From positions 1 through 64,000 of the forward strand of contig JABEVE010000044.1 in assembly GCA_013044035.1 (NCBI GenBank): a stretch of DNA of 64,000 nt, written 5' to 3'. This document shows positions 8,634-16,200 of this stretch, in pieces. This DNA comes from Burkholderiales bacterium (lineage in GTDB: Bacteria; Pseudomonadota; Gammaproteobacteria; Burkholderiales; Burkholderiaceae_C). The translations under genes and the position numbers were made by a program. How positions within the stretch are numbered: the stretch's first letter is position 1; every line of letters begins with the position of its first letter. The notes below the pieces were generated by a model. It was given only the letters and a program-made list of their open reading frames with translations. It made no database searches and was not told the DNA's origin.

Positions 8634-10075
8634 TGCAAGCGCCTCTCGACGCCATCATCATCGGCGCCGGGCCCGCGGGCTCGGCCGCCGCCATCCTCCT
8701 GGCACGCGCCGGATGGTCGGTCGCGCTGGTCGAGAGGCAGCGTTTTCCGCGCCGCAAGGTGTGCGGCGAATGCCTCGCCGCAAGCAATCTGCCCCTGCTC
8801 GATCTGCTCGGCATCGGGCCCGCGTTTCAGGCCGTGGCCGGGCCCGACCTGCGCCAGGTCGCGCTGCTGCGCGGGCAGCGGCAGGTGCTGGCGGAACTGC
8901 CGGGCGCGGCGCAGGAAGCCCAGCGCTGGGGCCGCGCGCTGGGGCGTGAAACCCTGGACACGCTGCTGCTCGACCAGGCCCGCGCGGCAGGCGCGCAGGT
9001 ACTGCAACCCTGGTCGGTGCAGGCAGTACGCGGCGGCCGGGGCGACTGGGCCCTGGAGTTGCGCGAGATGGACACCGGCGCCCTGCTGACGCTGTGCGCG
9101 CCGGTGGCGATCGCAGCGCAGGGCTCCTGGGAGGTGCTGCCTTGGGAGCGCCCCCAAGACCGGCCCCGTGAGGTTGACGAGCCTGTGCCGGACCGTCGTC
9201 CAACGTCTGCCCACGACCGGCCGCGGCGCCAGCGCCGCGGCGCAGCCGACCTCTTCGCCTTCAAGGCCAACTTCCACCACGCCGCGCAGGCCGAGAGCCT
9301 GCTCTCGGTGCTCGCGCTCGACGGCGGCTACGGCGGCATGGTGCTGGCCGACGGCGGCATCACCACCGTGGCCTGCTGCGTGCGGCGCGACCGGCTCGCC
9401 GCCTGCAGGCGTGACGAACCCGGGCTGCGCGCGGGAGATGCCGTCGAAGCCTGGCTGATGCGTAGCTGCGCCGGCGTGCGCAAGGCGCTGACCCCGGCGC
9501 AGCGCGATGGGCCGTGGCTGGCCGTCGGGCCGCTCGACCCGGGCATCCGGGTCAGTGCCGGCGACGCCATGTTCCGCATCGGCAATGCCGCCGGCGAGGC
9601 TCACCCGATCGTGGGCGAAGGCATGAGCATGGCGCTGCAATCGGCGTGGCTGCTGTGCGCCCATCTTCTTGGGCCGCAGACCGCTGATGCCACAGGCGCC
9701 GGCACCCTGTTTTCCGCTGAGGCCGCGGCCGTGCCGCAGGCCACCATCCACAGCGAGGCCTGGCAGCGCGCCATGGCCTTGCGCTATGCCACGGCCTGGC
9801 GGCGGCAGTTCGCGCCACGGCTGCGACTGGCTGCGACCTTCGCCCACGCGGCCATGCGACCGACGGCGTCGGCACCGCTCATCACCCTGGTGCGGGCCTG
9901 GCCTGGCCTGCTGACGCGAGGCGCCAGCTGGAGCGGCAAGACCCGCGGCATTGCCAGCCCGACGGCACTGGCCTTGCCACGCCAGGGGCGCGCCACGGCC
10001 ATGCCAGCGCCAACGCCGGCTGGTCCGTCCAGCCGAGACCAGGCCACGTCCAACCCACGCAAGGAACTGCCATGA
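8633..10075 (+). CDS. FAD-dependent oxidoreductase (geranylgeranyl reductase/halogenase-like flavoprotein)
   Basis: The protein has 480 residues from the ATG at 8633, which overlaps the methyltransferase stop. The N-terminal FAD-binding motif IIIGAGPAGSAAAILLARAG is followed by FPRRKVCGECL, typical of this group. A second FAD motif region, GNAAGEAHPIVGEGMSMAL, is near residues 320-338. It probably hydroxylates or oxidises the polyketide ring, or reduces a double bond. Residues about 165-205 (from LPWERP to RRQRRG) are Arg/Pro-rich and look like an insertion between conserved blocks; their DNA contains a CTTGGG/CCCAAG hairpin. The C-terminal tail is low complexity. Confidence 0.82.
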   Translation: MQAPLDAIIIGAGPAGSAAAILLARAGWSVALVERQRFPRRKVCGECLAASNLPLLDLLGIGPAFQAVAGPDLRQVALLRGQRQVLAELPGAAQEAQRWGRALGRETLDTLLLDQARAAGAQVLQPWSVQAVRGGRGDWALELREMDTGALLTLCAPVAIAAQGSWEVLPWERPQDRPREVDEPVPDRRPTSAHDRPRRQRRGAADLFAFKANFHHAAQAESLLSVLALDGGYGGMVLADGGITTVACCVRRDRLAACRRDEPGLRAGDAVEAWLMRSCAGVRKALTPAQRDGPWLAVGPLDPGIRVSAGDAMFRIGNAAGEAHPIVGEGMSMALQSAWLLCAHLLGPQTADATGAGTLFSAEAAAVPQATIHSEAWQRAMALRYATAWRRQFAPRLRLAATFAHAAMRPTASAPLITLVRAWPGLLTRGASWSGKTRGIASPTALALPRQGRATAMPAPTPAGPSSRDQATSNPRKELP

Positions 10076-10362
10076 CAACGACCTTCGAGCGCCTGTGCGT
10101 CATCCTGGTGAAGGATTACAAACTCGACCCGGACGCGCTGACTCCGGATGCCACGCTGGAAAGCCTGGGCCTCGATTCGCTCGGCGCCGCCGAACTGTTT
10201 TTCAGCGCGGAGGATGTGTTCGGTGTCACCTTCCCACCCGAGCAGGTGCCGCTGCTCGCGCTCGGCGACGTGGTGCGCTACATCGACACGCTGCTCGCGC
10301 AACAGCCGGGCGGCCACCCCGAGGCGACGCCCGCCGAACCTGCGGCGCAGCCGGTGAGATGA
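10072..10362 (+). CDS. Acyl carrier protein of the polyketide cluster
   Basis: The protein has 96 residues, with ATG overlapping the previous stop as ATGA. It is a four-helix acyl carrier protein with the phosphopantetheine site LGLDSLGAAEL; the modified serine is about residue 36. An Ala/Pro-rich tail follows helix 4. It is a dedicated carrier next to a ketoacyl synthase, suggesting that an acyl-ACP chain is built or presented to the type III synthase. Confidence 0.9.
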   Translation: MTTTFERLCVILVKDYKLDPDALTPDATLESLGLDSLGAAELFFSAEDVFGVTFPPEQVPLLALGDVVRYIDTLLAQQPGGHPEATPAEPAAQPVR

Positions 10363-10482
10363 CCGCCCCCATCCGCCCGCAAGCGGGCGCCCCCCGAGGG
10401 GGGCCAGGTGCCTGGGGAGCGGCCCGGCGGCCCCTGGCGACCGCCCCCATCCGCCCGCAAGCGGGCGCCCCCCGAGGGGGGC
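10361..10482 (+). repeat. GC-rich double-hairpin repeat element, copy A (direct repeat, 78-bp period)
   Basis: A 44-bp unit occurs identically at 10361-10404 and 10439-10482. Each carries a CCGCCCGC/GCGGGCG hairpin followed by a CCCCCC/GGGGGG hairpin. The period is 78 bp, the same as the tandem repeat at 16758. The shared frame is CGCCCCCA, variable paired stem, GCCCCCCGnGGGGG, then a purine-rich end. It sits between the acyl carrier and ketoacyl synthase genes. Confidence 0.8.
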
Positions 10483-10516
10483 AGGGATCCTGGCGGTTGG
10501 TGGTCGGGTTGTGCTC

Positions 10517-11770
10517 ATGAGACGGGTCGCGGTCACCGGCATCGGCGTGCTGTGCCCGCTGGGCCGGCACGTGGCGGAGGTTGACAGCAACGCCCATGCC
10601 GGGCGCTCCGGTGTTCACCGCCTCGAAGCGCCGTTTGCCCATCGGCTGATCGCGCCGCTTGCTGCCACGGTGCCGGGGTTTGATGGCGCACAGCATTTCG
10701 ATCCGCCCAAACTGCGCATGCTCGATCGCGTCAGCCAGCTCGCCCTGGTGGCCGCGCGTCAGGCTGTCGATGCCGCGGGGGGCGGGCTCGACGCCTGCGA
10801 CCGCAGCCGCGCCGGTGTGTTCGTCGGCACGGGCATGGGCGGTTGCCTGAGCAACGACGCGGGCTACCAGACGCTCTACGGTGAGGCGTCCGACCGCATC
10901 AAACCCTACACCGTGCTGCTGGGCATGCCCAACGCGCCCGCCGGGTGGATCGGCCTGGAGTACGGCTTGCTCGGCCCCAACCTGACGTACTCGACTGCCT
11001 GCGCCTCGTCGGCCGTGGCGATCGGCGAGGCCTGGTTGCGCATCGCCGGCGGCAGCCTGGATCTGGCCCTGGCCGGTGGCGCCGAAGCTCCGCTGGCCTT
11101 CGGCTCCCTGAAGGCCTGGGAGGCGCTGCGCACACTGGCCAGCATCGACACGGTCGAGCCCTCGGCGTCGTGCAAGCCGTTCTCGCAAAACCGCAGTGGC
11201 ATGGTGCTGGGCGAAGGCGCGGCCATGCTGGTGCTGGAGCCCTGGGAGCAGGCCATCGCCCGGGGTGCCGCGATTCAGGGTGAAATTCTGGGCTACGGGC
11301 TCAGCACCGATGCCGGCCACCTCACCCGGCCGAGCGTGGTGGGCCAGGCCGCGGCGATGCGCGCGGCGCTGCAATCCGCCGCGCTCGACCCGCTGGACAT
11401 CGACATGATCAACGCGCACGGCACCGGCACGCAGGCCAACGACGCGGTGGAGACGGCCGCGATCAAGGCGGTGTTCGGCGTCCGCGCCCCGCACATTCCC
11501 ATCAGCGCGACCAAGGCCATGCATGGCCACCTGCTCGGTGCCGCGGGCGCGGTGGAATGCGTGTTGTCGCTGCTGGCCCTGCAGCACGGCACCGCCTTGC
11601 CGACCATGCACCTGCAGAACCCAGACCCGGCGTGCGATCTGGACTATGTGCCCAACGCCACGCGCGAGGGCGTTGCGGCGCGCACCCTGCTGTCGAACTC
11701 GTTCGCCTTCGGCGGCACCAATGCCGTGCTCGCGCTGCGCGCTGCATCGGCCACAACCTGCAAGGCCTGA
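10517..11770 (+). CDS. Beta-ketoacyl-ACP synthase (KAS II/FabF-like)
   Basis: The protein has 417 residues from the ATG at 10517 (MRRVAVTGIGVLCPLG); a GTG six bases upstream is less likely. Thiolase-fold condensing enzyme with Cys about residue 162 in TACASS, His about 301 in NAHGTGT, and Lys/His about 333/336 in KAMHGHLLGAAG. It elongates acyl-ACP with malonyl-ACP. Placed last in the five-gene cluster, separated from the carrier protein only by the repeat element, it may make the fatty starter for the type III synthase. Confidence 0.88.
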   Translation: MRRVAVTGIGVLCPLGRHVAEVDSNAHAGRSGVHRLEAPFAHRLIAPLAATVPGFDGAQHFDPPKLRMLDRVSQLALVAARQAVDAAGGGLDACDRSRAGVFVGTGMGGCLSNDAGYQTLYGEASDRIKPYTVLLGMPNAPAGWIGLEYGLLGPNLTYSTACASSAVAIGEAWLRIAGGSLDLALAGGAEAPLAFGSLKAWEALRTLASIDTVEPSASCKPFSQNRSGMVLGEGAAMLVLEPWEQAIARGAAIQGEILGYGLSTDAGHLTRPSVVGQAAAMRAALQSAALDPLDIDMINAHGTGTQANDAVETAAIKAVFGVRAPHIPISATKAMHGHLLGAAGAVECVLSLLALQHGTALPTMHLQNPDPACDLDYVPNATREGVAARTLLSNSFAFGGTNAVLALRAASATTCKA

Positions 11771-11802
11771 GAAGGTCAGCCACGGCCCGCCAGGGCCGGT
11801 CA

Positions 11803-11845
11803 TGTGCGCTAACGCACAGACATCAAACTTGCAACGCGATACGTT
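11803..11845 (+). promoter_or_regulatory. Crp-type promoter of the csbD-like gene
   Basis: The 16-mer TGTGCGCTAACGCACA (11803-11818) is followed by GAC. TACGTT at 11840-11845 begins exactly 37 nt from the site start. The inferred start is near 11852, 86 nt before the CsbD-like gene. It is the closest match to the consensus of the set. Confidence 0.7.
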
Positions 11846-11937
11846 TGGCTCCTGCCCGCACCGGGCGCCGGCATGCACGACGGCGGTCGGGCTGGGTTCA
11901 CGCGGAGCGCCACGCCCCGCCATGACAAGGAGCGAGC

Positions 11938-12144
11938 ATGAACTGGGCACGTATTGAAGGAAACTGGAAGCAGCTCAAGGGCCAGGCCAAGGAGCAGTGG
12001 GGAAAACTCACGGACGACCAGTTGGATGTGATTGCCGGCAAACGCGACCAACTCGCCGGCAAGATTCAGGAGTCATACGGAGTCACCAAGGAGGAGGCCG
12101 ACAGGCAACTCGACACCTGGCAGAAAAGTCGCAAATTCGAGTAA
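11938..12144 (+). CDS. CsbD-family stress protein
   Basis: The protein has 68 residues, with an AAGGAG site upstream. The whole protein is the CsbD-like domain: MNWARIEGNWKQLKG, then KEQWGKLTDDQLDVIAGKRDQL, then QESYG and EEADRQLD. CsbD is a general-stress protein of unknown molecular role. It starts a run of small stress or envelope genes (DUF3309, BON lipoprotein, glycine-zipper lipoprotein). Confidence 0.93.
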   Translation: MNWARIEGNWKQLKGQAKEQWGKLTDDQLDVIAGKRDQLAGKIQESYGVTKEEADRQLDTWQKSRKFE

Positions 12145-12261
12145 GCGGGCGATCGATGCCATGTCGACCTGACTCCAGGATGCGCCAGGTCGAACAGCGT
12201 TGACGCCATGTCTTGAAGTAACCAGGTCCCCATGGGCCTTGGTCCTGACCAGGAGTTCACC

Positions 12262-12420
12262 ATGTCATTGGGCACGATCCTGCTGATCATTCTCGTTTTG
12301 ATGTTGATCGGCGTTCTTCCAAGTTGGCCCCACAGCCGCAGTTGGGGCTATTTTCCAAGCGGGATTCTCGGATTCATTTTGATCATCGTCCTGATTCTGT
12401 TTCTGACGGGCCGGATGTAA
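12262..12420 (+). CDS. DUF3309 small membrane protein
   Basis: The protein has 52 residues from the ATG at 12262, with AGGAG upstream. Two hydrophobic helices flank the family signature LPSWPHSRSWGYFPSG. This family is typically found beside CsbD, BON and similar stress genes; its function is unknown. It could be transcribed from the csbD promoter, since the gap is 117 nt with no obvious terminator. Confidence 0.9.
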   Translation: MSLGTILLIILVLMLIGVLPSWPHSRSWGYFPSGILGFILIIVLILFLTGRM

Positions 12421-12516
12421 AGATCCATTCACACCCATGTCGTGATGATGCAGGCATGGAGCCGGCAGAGCCGAATCATCGACGGGCCACGTCCACCCGT
12501 TCACCAGGAGTTCATC

Positions 12517-12828
12517 ATGCGATTCAACAAGTTTCTGTATGCATTCATGCTGGCGGCGTCTGTCGCCAGCATCACGGGTTGCGCGGCGACACCGAAACAG
12601 GACAGCACTGGCCAGTACCTCGACGACACCGCGATCACCACCAAGGTGAAGGCCGCCATCTTCGCCGACCCCAACCTCAAGCTTTTCGAGATCAAGGTCG
12701 TGACGTTCAAGGGCGTGGTGCAGTTGAGCGGTTTCGTCGGCTCGCGCGAAGAGGAGCTCAAGGCGGTGGACCTGGCCCGGCATGTGAGTGGTGTGAAGGC
12801 GGTGCAAAACAACATGAGCGTGAAGTAA
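12517..12828 (+). CDS. BON-domain lipoprotein (OsmY-like)
   Basis: The protein has 103 residues from the ATG at 12517, with AGGAG upstream. A lipoprotein signal ends at Cys22 (SITGC). A single BON domain follows (about residues 35-103): TKVKAAIFADPNLK, VVTFKGVVQLSGFV and HVSGVKAVQNNM. BON domains bind phospholipid and are typical of osmotic-stress periplasmic proteins such as OsmY. Envelope protection is inferred. Confidence 0.92.
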   Translation: MRFNKFLYAFMLAASVASITGCAATPKQDSTGQYLDDTAITTKVKAAIFADPNLKLFEIKVVTFKGVVQLSGFVGSREEELKAVDLARHVSGVKAVQNNMSVK

Positions 12829-13033
12829 GGCTTCGGCATCGAGACCCTGGGTCTTGCCGTGCAGCACGACGGCTTTCCCGTGCGGTCTCGAAACAAGCCA
12901 TGCAGGACGTTCGCGGGATAGGCCATGGATCACTGCCCGCATCAGGCGGCGTCCCTCATGGGCTCCAGCCGGCCGGTTGCGCCTCAACGCCAGCCACGTC
13001 ATTTCAAGTCAACCTGATTCGAGAGGTCACAGC

Positions 13034-13249
13034 ATGAGAACCAATCACAGAGTCTTATCCTCCATCATGGTCGCAGCCATGCTGCTCGCCCTTGGAGGCT
13101 GCGCCGGCATGTCGAGGCGCAATCAGGACACGGCCATCGGCGCCGGCGTCGGCGCGGTGGGTGGCGCCGTGTTGTCAGGCGGCAGTGGCATTGGCACGGT
13201 CGGTGGCGCGGCCGTTGGCGGCGTCATCGGCAACCAGGTCGGCAAGTAG
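13034..13249 (+). CDS. Glycine-zipper small lipoprotein
   Basis: The protein has 71 residues. A lipobox LALGGC (Cys23) is followed by alternating glycine-zipper segments (AIGAGVGAVGGAVL, then GTVGGAAVGGVIGNQVG). This matches short outer-membrane lipoproteins of the OsmB/SlyB-like glycine-zipper group. The predicted role is membrane insertion or oligomerisation; the specific function is unknown. Confidence 0.85.
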   Translation: MRTNHRVLSSIMVAAMLLALGGCAGMSRRNQDTAIGAGVGAVGGAVLSGGSGIGTVGGAAVGGVIGNQVGK

Positions 13250-13337
13250 ATCGACAAATCGGCGAGATTTTTGCGCGAGACGCCCGTCCAGGTTGCAGTG
13301 TTTGGACGGGCGCCGCGCAACATACCCAGGCACTCCC

Positions 13338-13532
13338 ATGACTCCACACTTCAAACGTCTTGCCACCGCGTTCGCCATCAGTGCCGTGACGGCCTCGCTG
13401 GTCGGCTGCCAGAAGCCCGAGGGGCCAGCGCAGCAGGCCGGCAAGGCCATCGACCAGGGCGCGGCGAAGGCTGGGCAGGCGCTTCAAAACGCCGGCAACA
13501 GCGTTCAAGACACGGCCAAGGGCAACCCATAG
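13338..13532 (+). CDS. Small entericidin-like lipoprotein
   Basis: The protein has 64 residues. A signal ends at Cys24 (SLVGC). The mature part is short and amphipathic, rich in Ala, Gln and Lys (QQAGKAIDQGAAKAGQALQ), and resembles entericidin-type or other alanine-rich stress lipoproteins. It lies 88 nt after the glycine-zipper gene in the same direction and is convergent with the transglutaminase gene. The ribosome site is weak. Confidence 0.7.
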   Translation: MTPHFKRLATAFAISAVTASLVGCQKPEGPAQQAGKAIDQGAAKAGQALQNAGNSVQDTAKGNP

Positions 13533-13678
13533 CACACGCCGCTGTGGCAATGACCGGCCAAGCACCGGCGCCTCGACGCCTCGCTTCGCGGTATGTGCCG
13601 ATCGGCCCTGGGCGGCGCTGGTTGACGGTGCGTGTGAGCGGCATGTCAGCTCACCAGGCCCGGTCGGAGCGCCGCGGG

Positions 13679-14542
13679 TCAATCATCCGTTGAAAGCGCA
13701 TCGGTTCTGTGGTGCGGCAGGATGATCTGGCCGTCCGCGCCGGCCATGACTTCGATGGCGATGATGGGCGCCGACGAGCGCACCGGGCCGAAGATGGTGG
13801 CGAACGCCACGTCGGCCGCGTCACGTCCGGAGCCGAAGCGCACGAACCCCATGGGGATGGCCGTGCCCGAGGGGTCGAAGATGTACCAGCGCCCGCCCAG
13901 ATAGACCTCGACATAGGCGTGGAAGTCGGTGGGGCCGAGGCCGGGGTCGGCGCCATAGTCGATGCCGGTGGTGAAGCGCGCCGGGATATTGCTGGCCCGG
14001 CACAGCGCGATCATCAGATGCGCGAAATCGCGGCACACTCCCTCGGTCGCGACCAGTGTGTCGATCGCCGAGGTGTTCGAGTTTGAGGTGTTCATCACGA
14101 AGGTCGTGTGCTGCTCCACCCAGTCACGAATCGCCATGACGCGGCCATAGCCGGGCTTGAGTTGGCCGAATTCGCGCAACGCCAGCTTGTACAGCCGGTC
14201 CGACTGGCAATAACGACTGGGGTAGATGTAGCCCAGCACGCGCGCCGGCAGCTGGGCCACCGCGACTTCCTCGATCTGCCCGGGTTGGGCCACATGGTGC
14301 TGCAGGTCCACCGTGGCGCCATAGCGCACCTGGAACGGGCCCGCGGCCGCCCGCAGGCGCATGACGCGATTGCCGGAAACGGGGCTGGCTTCGACCTTGA
14401 ACTGGATGTTCTGGCTCAGCGTCAGAGCTTCATCCAGCACATGCTGCTGCTCGGTTTGGGCCGCGTGGATCGTGAAAATGAAGTCGCAACCGGGCTCGAA
14501 GACCTCGTAGTTCAACTCCAGGGTCAGACGCATGCGGATCAT
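13679..14542 (-). CDS. Transglutaminase-like (cysteine protease fold) protein
   Basis: The protein has 287 residues from MIRMRLTLELNYEV at 14542; the frame is open upstream through the neighbour but non-homologous there. A beta-rich N-terminal domain (about 1-125) is followed by the transglutaminase core, with Cys in TEGVCRDFAHLM, His in TDFHAYVEVYLG and Asp in WYIFDPSG. Bacterial members are usually proteases or amide-bond hydrolases. No signal peptide is visible. The ribosome site is not obvious, so the start is the least certain part. Confidence 0.85.
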   Translation of the reverse strand: MIRMRLTLELNYEVFEPGCDFIFTIHAAQTEQQHVLDEALTLSQNIQFKVEASPVSGNRVMRLRAAAGPFQVRYGATVDLQHHVAQPGQIEEVAVAQLPARVLGYIYPSRYCQSDRLYKLALREFGQLKPGYGRVMAIRDWVEQHTTFVMNTSNSNTSAIDTLVATEGVCRDFAHLMIALCRASNIPARFTTGIDYGADPGLGPTDFHAYVEVYLGGRWYIFDPSGTAIPMGFVRFGSGRDAADVAFATIFGPVRSSAPIIAIEVMAGADGQIILPHHRTDALSTDD

Positions 14543-14613
14543 GGGGGATGCACGCTCGACGCGCGGTTGGTGTTCGGGTTGGGAATGTGGCGTTGGCGGC
14601 CAGGCCACCCGTT

Positions 14614-15060
14614 TCAGGCCGCTGGTGCTTCGCCCGGTTGCACGTTGAGCACGGGAATGGCGCACAGGCGCTCCACGCCAGCCGCCACGCTGGGCTGCAG
14701 CAGGTGGTGGAGGCTGCTGTGCCCATGGCTGCCGAACACGATCAGGTCGGCGTCCCAGGCCTGCGCGTCGGCCGTGATGGCGGCGGCAATGTCGGTGGCC
14801 TCCGGGCTGGTCTCGGCAATGGCGGTGCTGGCGCGCAGGCCGGCATCCGTGGCGCGTTGCATCCAGCCGTCGAGCATCAGCCGGGCATCGTTGCTGATCA
14901 CCTCGATCATGTTGGGGACGGAGCCCATGAAACTGTTGAAGTCGATGACGACCAGAAAACGCACGGCAGCGCCCTGCTCGCGCGCCAGGCCGATGGCATG
15001 CGCCGCGGCGGCCTGTGCCGGGTCGCTGGCGTCGAGGGGAATGAGGATTTTGGTGGTCAT
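14614..15060 (-). CDS. Universal stress protein (UspA family)
   Basis: The protein has 148 residues. The Usp fold starts KILIPLDASDPAQ, with the nucleotide-binding end motif GSHGHSSLHHLLQPSVAAGVERLCAIPVLNV (G-x2-G-x9-G type, ATP-binding class). It is a cytosolic stress protein, in the same direction as the transglutaminase gene and 71 nt upstream of it. A half-site GACGCACAGAC lies upstream, but no -10 has the spacing of the Crp-type promoters. Confidence 0.9.
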   Translation of the reverse strand: MTTKILIPLDASDPAQAAAAHAIGLAREQGAAVRFLVVIDFNSFMGSVPNMIEVISNDARLMLDGWMQRATDAGLRASTAIAETSPEATDIAAAITADAQAWDADLIVFGSHGHSSLHHLLQPSVAAGVERLCAIPVLNVQPGEAPAA

Positions 15061-15186
15061 GGTGGGTGTGCGCTGCGCGCCGGTGTCGAGTCTGCGTCGA
15101 GTCTGTGCGTCGTTGAATTCCGAGCCAGGGACGTGCCGGTTTACGCTTCAACCTGCACCCGCGCCGAAGCCCAACCAGCGCGCGGC

Positions 15187-15615
15187 TTACCAGCGCAAGT
15201 ACTGGTTCATGCTGCCGGCATGCAGCGGCATGCTCCGCGCCTGCCCATGGTGCGTGCCCGTCACGGTGTAGGTGCCAGCCGGCAACTCGACGTAGCACAG
15301 CGGCCCACCGGCCGTGAAGCTGGCCACGGTCTGACCGTGGGACTGGATCTGGATCGGCACATCGGCCAGATAGGCGCCATCCGATCCGCTCACCATCCAG
15401 AAACCGGCATTGAAATTCCCGGCCTGGGTTTTCAAACGCCGCAGGCTGGCGTCCCCCACGCCACCGCACAGGTGGTTGATGGCTGGATGCGGCTCAGCCG
15501 GGTTCTGCTTCTGCACCCGGGCTTGGGCCACGCCCATGAGCCCTGGCACGCTGGCACCGATGAAAGCCAGCGCCAGAAGGGCTTTGCGCGTGAAGACGGC
15601 ATGTGGCTTGGGCAT
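15187..15615 (-). CDS. Exported protein with carboxypeptidase-regulatory-like beta fold
   Basis: The protein has 142 residues from the ATG at 15615 (MPKPHAVFTRKALLALAF). The Sec signal is cleaved near AQA. The mature part has a VGDASLRRLK segment, then a beta-sandwich with DVPIQIQSHGQTVASF and CYVELPAGTYTVTGTHHGQ, similar to carboxypeptidase-regulatory or PEGA-type domains. It is probably periplasmic. No specific family or partner is recognised. Confidence 0.7.
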   Translation of the reverse strand: MPKPHAVFTRKALLALAFIGASVPGLMGVAQARVQKQNPAEPHPAINHLCGGVGDASLRRLKTQAGNFNAGFWMVSGSDGAYLADVPIQIQSHGQTVASFTAGGPLCYVELPAGTYTVTGTHHGQARSMPLHAGSMNQYLRW

Positions 15616-15671
15616 GATGGGGGATCCTGGCTGGGCGCGGCTGTGGCGTGACGTGCACGGGCCTTGCAGGC

Positions 15672-16118
15672 TCATGCATGGCCGCGCAGGGGACGGCGGT
15701 TGCGGCTCGATTCCCGCAGGGTCTGCTCGTCCAGGGAGAGAGTCGCGGTGGGGCGTGCCATCAGTCGGGCGAAACCGATGGGCTCGCCCGATTCCTCGCA
15801 AAGGCCGTAGCCGCCATCTTCAATCCGCGCCAGCGCCTGGTCGATGGCATGCAGATGCCTGCGCTCACGGTCACGCACCCGCAGTTCGAGCGCATGGTCC
15901 TCTTCCAGCGAGGCGCGGTCAGACGGGTCGGGCGTCGGCTCGAACTCCTGCAGATGGCTGGCGGTCTCGTGCGCCGACTGCAACAAGGCCTCGCGTTCAC
16001 GCAGCAGCAGGGACTTGAAAAACGCCAATTGCTCGGTCGTGAGGGGTTGGTCGGCCGTCTGCGGCAACGGCTTGATGCGCCGGATGGAAGCCGTGACTGA
16101 AATTTGTCGATGCATCAT
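15672..16118 (-). CDS. DksA/TraR-family protein with a degenerate zinc site
   Basis: The protein has 148 residues. It has a DksA-like coiled coil (about residues 28-85, LTTEQLAFFKSLLLREREALLQ, then DHALELRVRDRERRHLHAIDQALARIEDGGYG) and a C-terminal globule. The usual four zinc cysteines are reduced to one: the first pair reads C-E-E-S and the second pair positions read S and E (ATLSLDEQ). Zinc-independent DksA paralogues are known (Pseudomonas DksA2), so it may act on RNA polymerase under zinc limitation or stress. An alternative is a structural relative without ppGpp-linked function. Confidence 0.82.
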   Translation of the reverse strand: MMHRQISVTASIRRIKPLPQTADQPLTTEQLAFFKSLLLREREALLQSAHETASHLQEFEPTPDPSDRASLEEDHALELRVRDRERRHLHAIDQALARIEDGGYGLCEESGEPIGFARLMARPTATLSLDEQTLRESSRNRRPLRGHA

Positions 16119-16200
16119 GATGGACCTCGATCGTGTCGAATTGCGGGAATGAAAAAGCAAGGGATTGGGTACGTGTCGCGCGGTTTTCGGGTCGCACGCT

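Noticed and set aside
7757-10078. A 773-codon minus-strand frame
   Set aside because: It is antisense to the methyltransferase and flavoprotein genes; no recognisable motif.
15101-15116. Half-site GACGCACAGAC upstream of the UspA gene
   Set aside because: The other half is degenerate and no -10 is found at the expected spacing.
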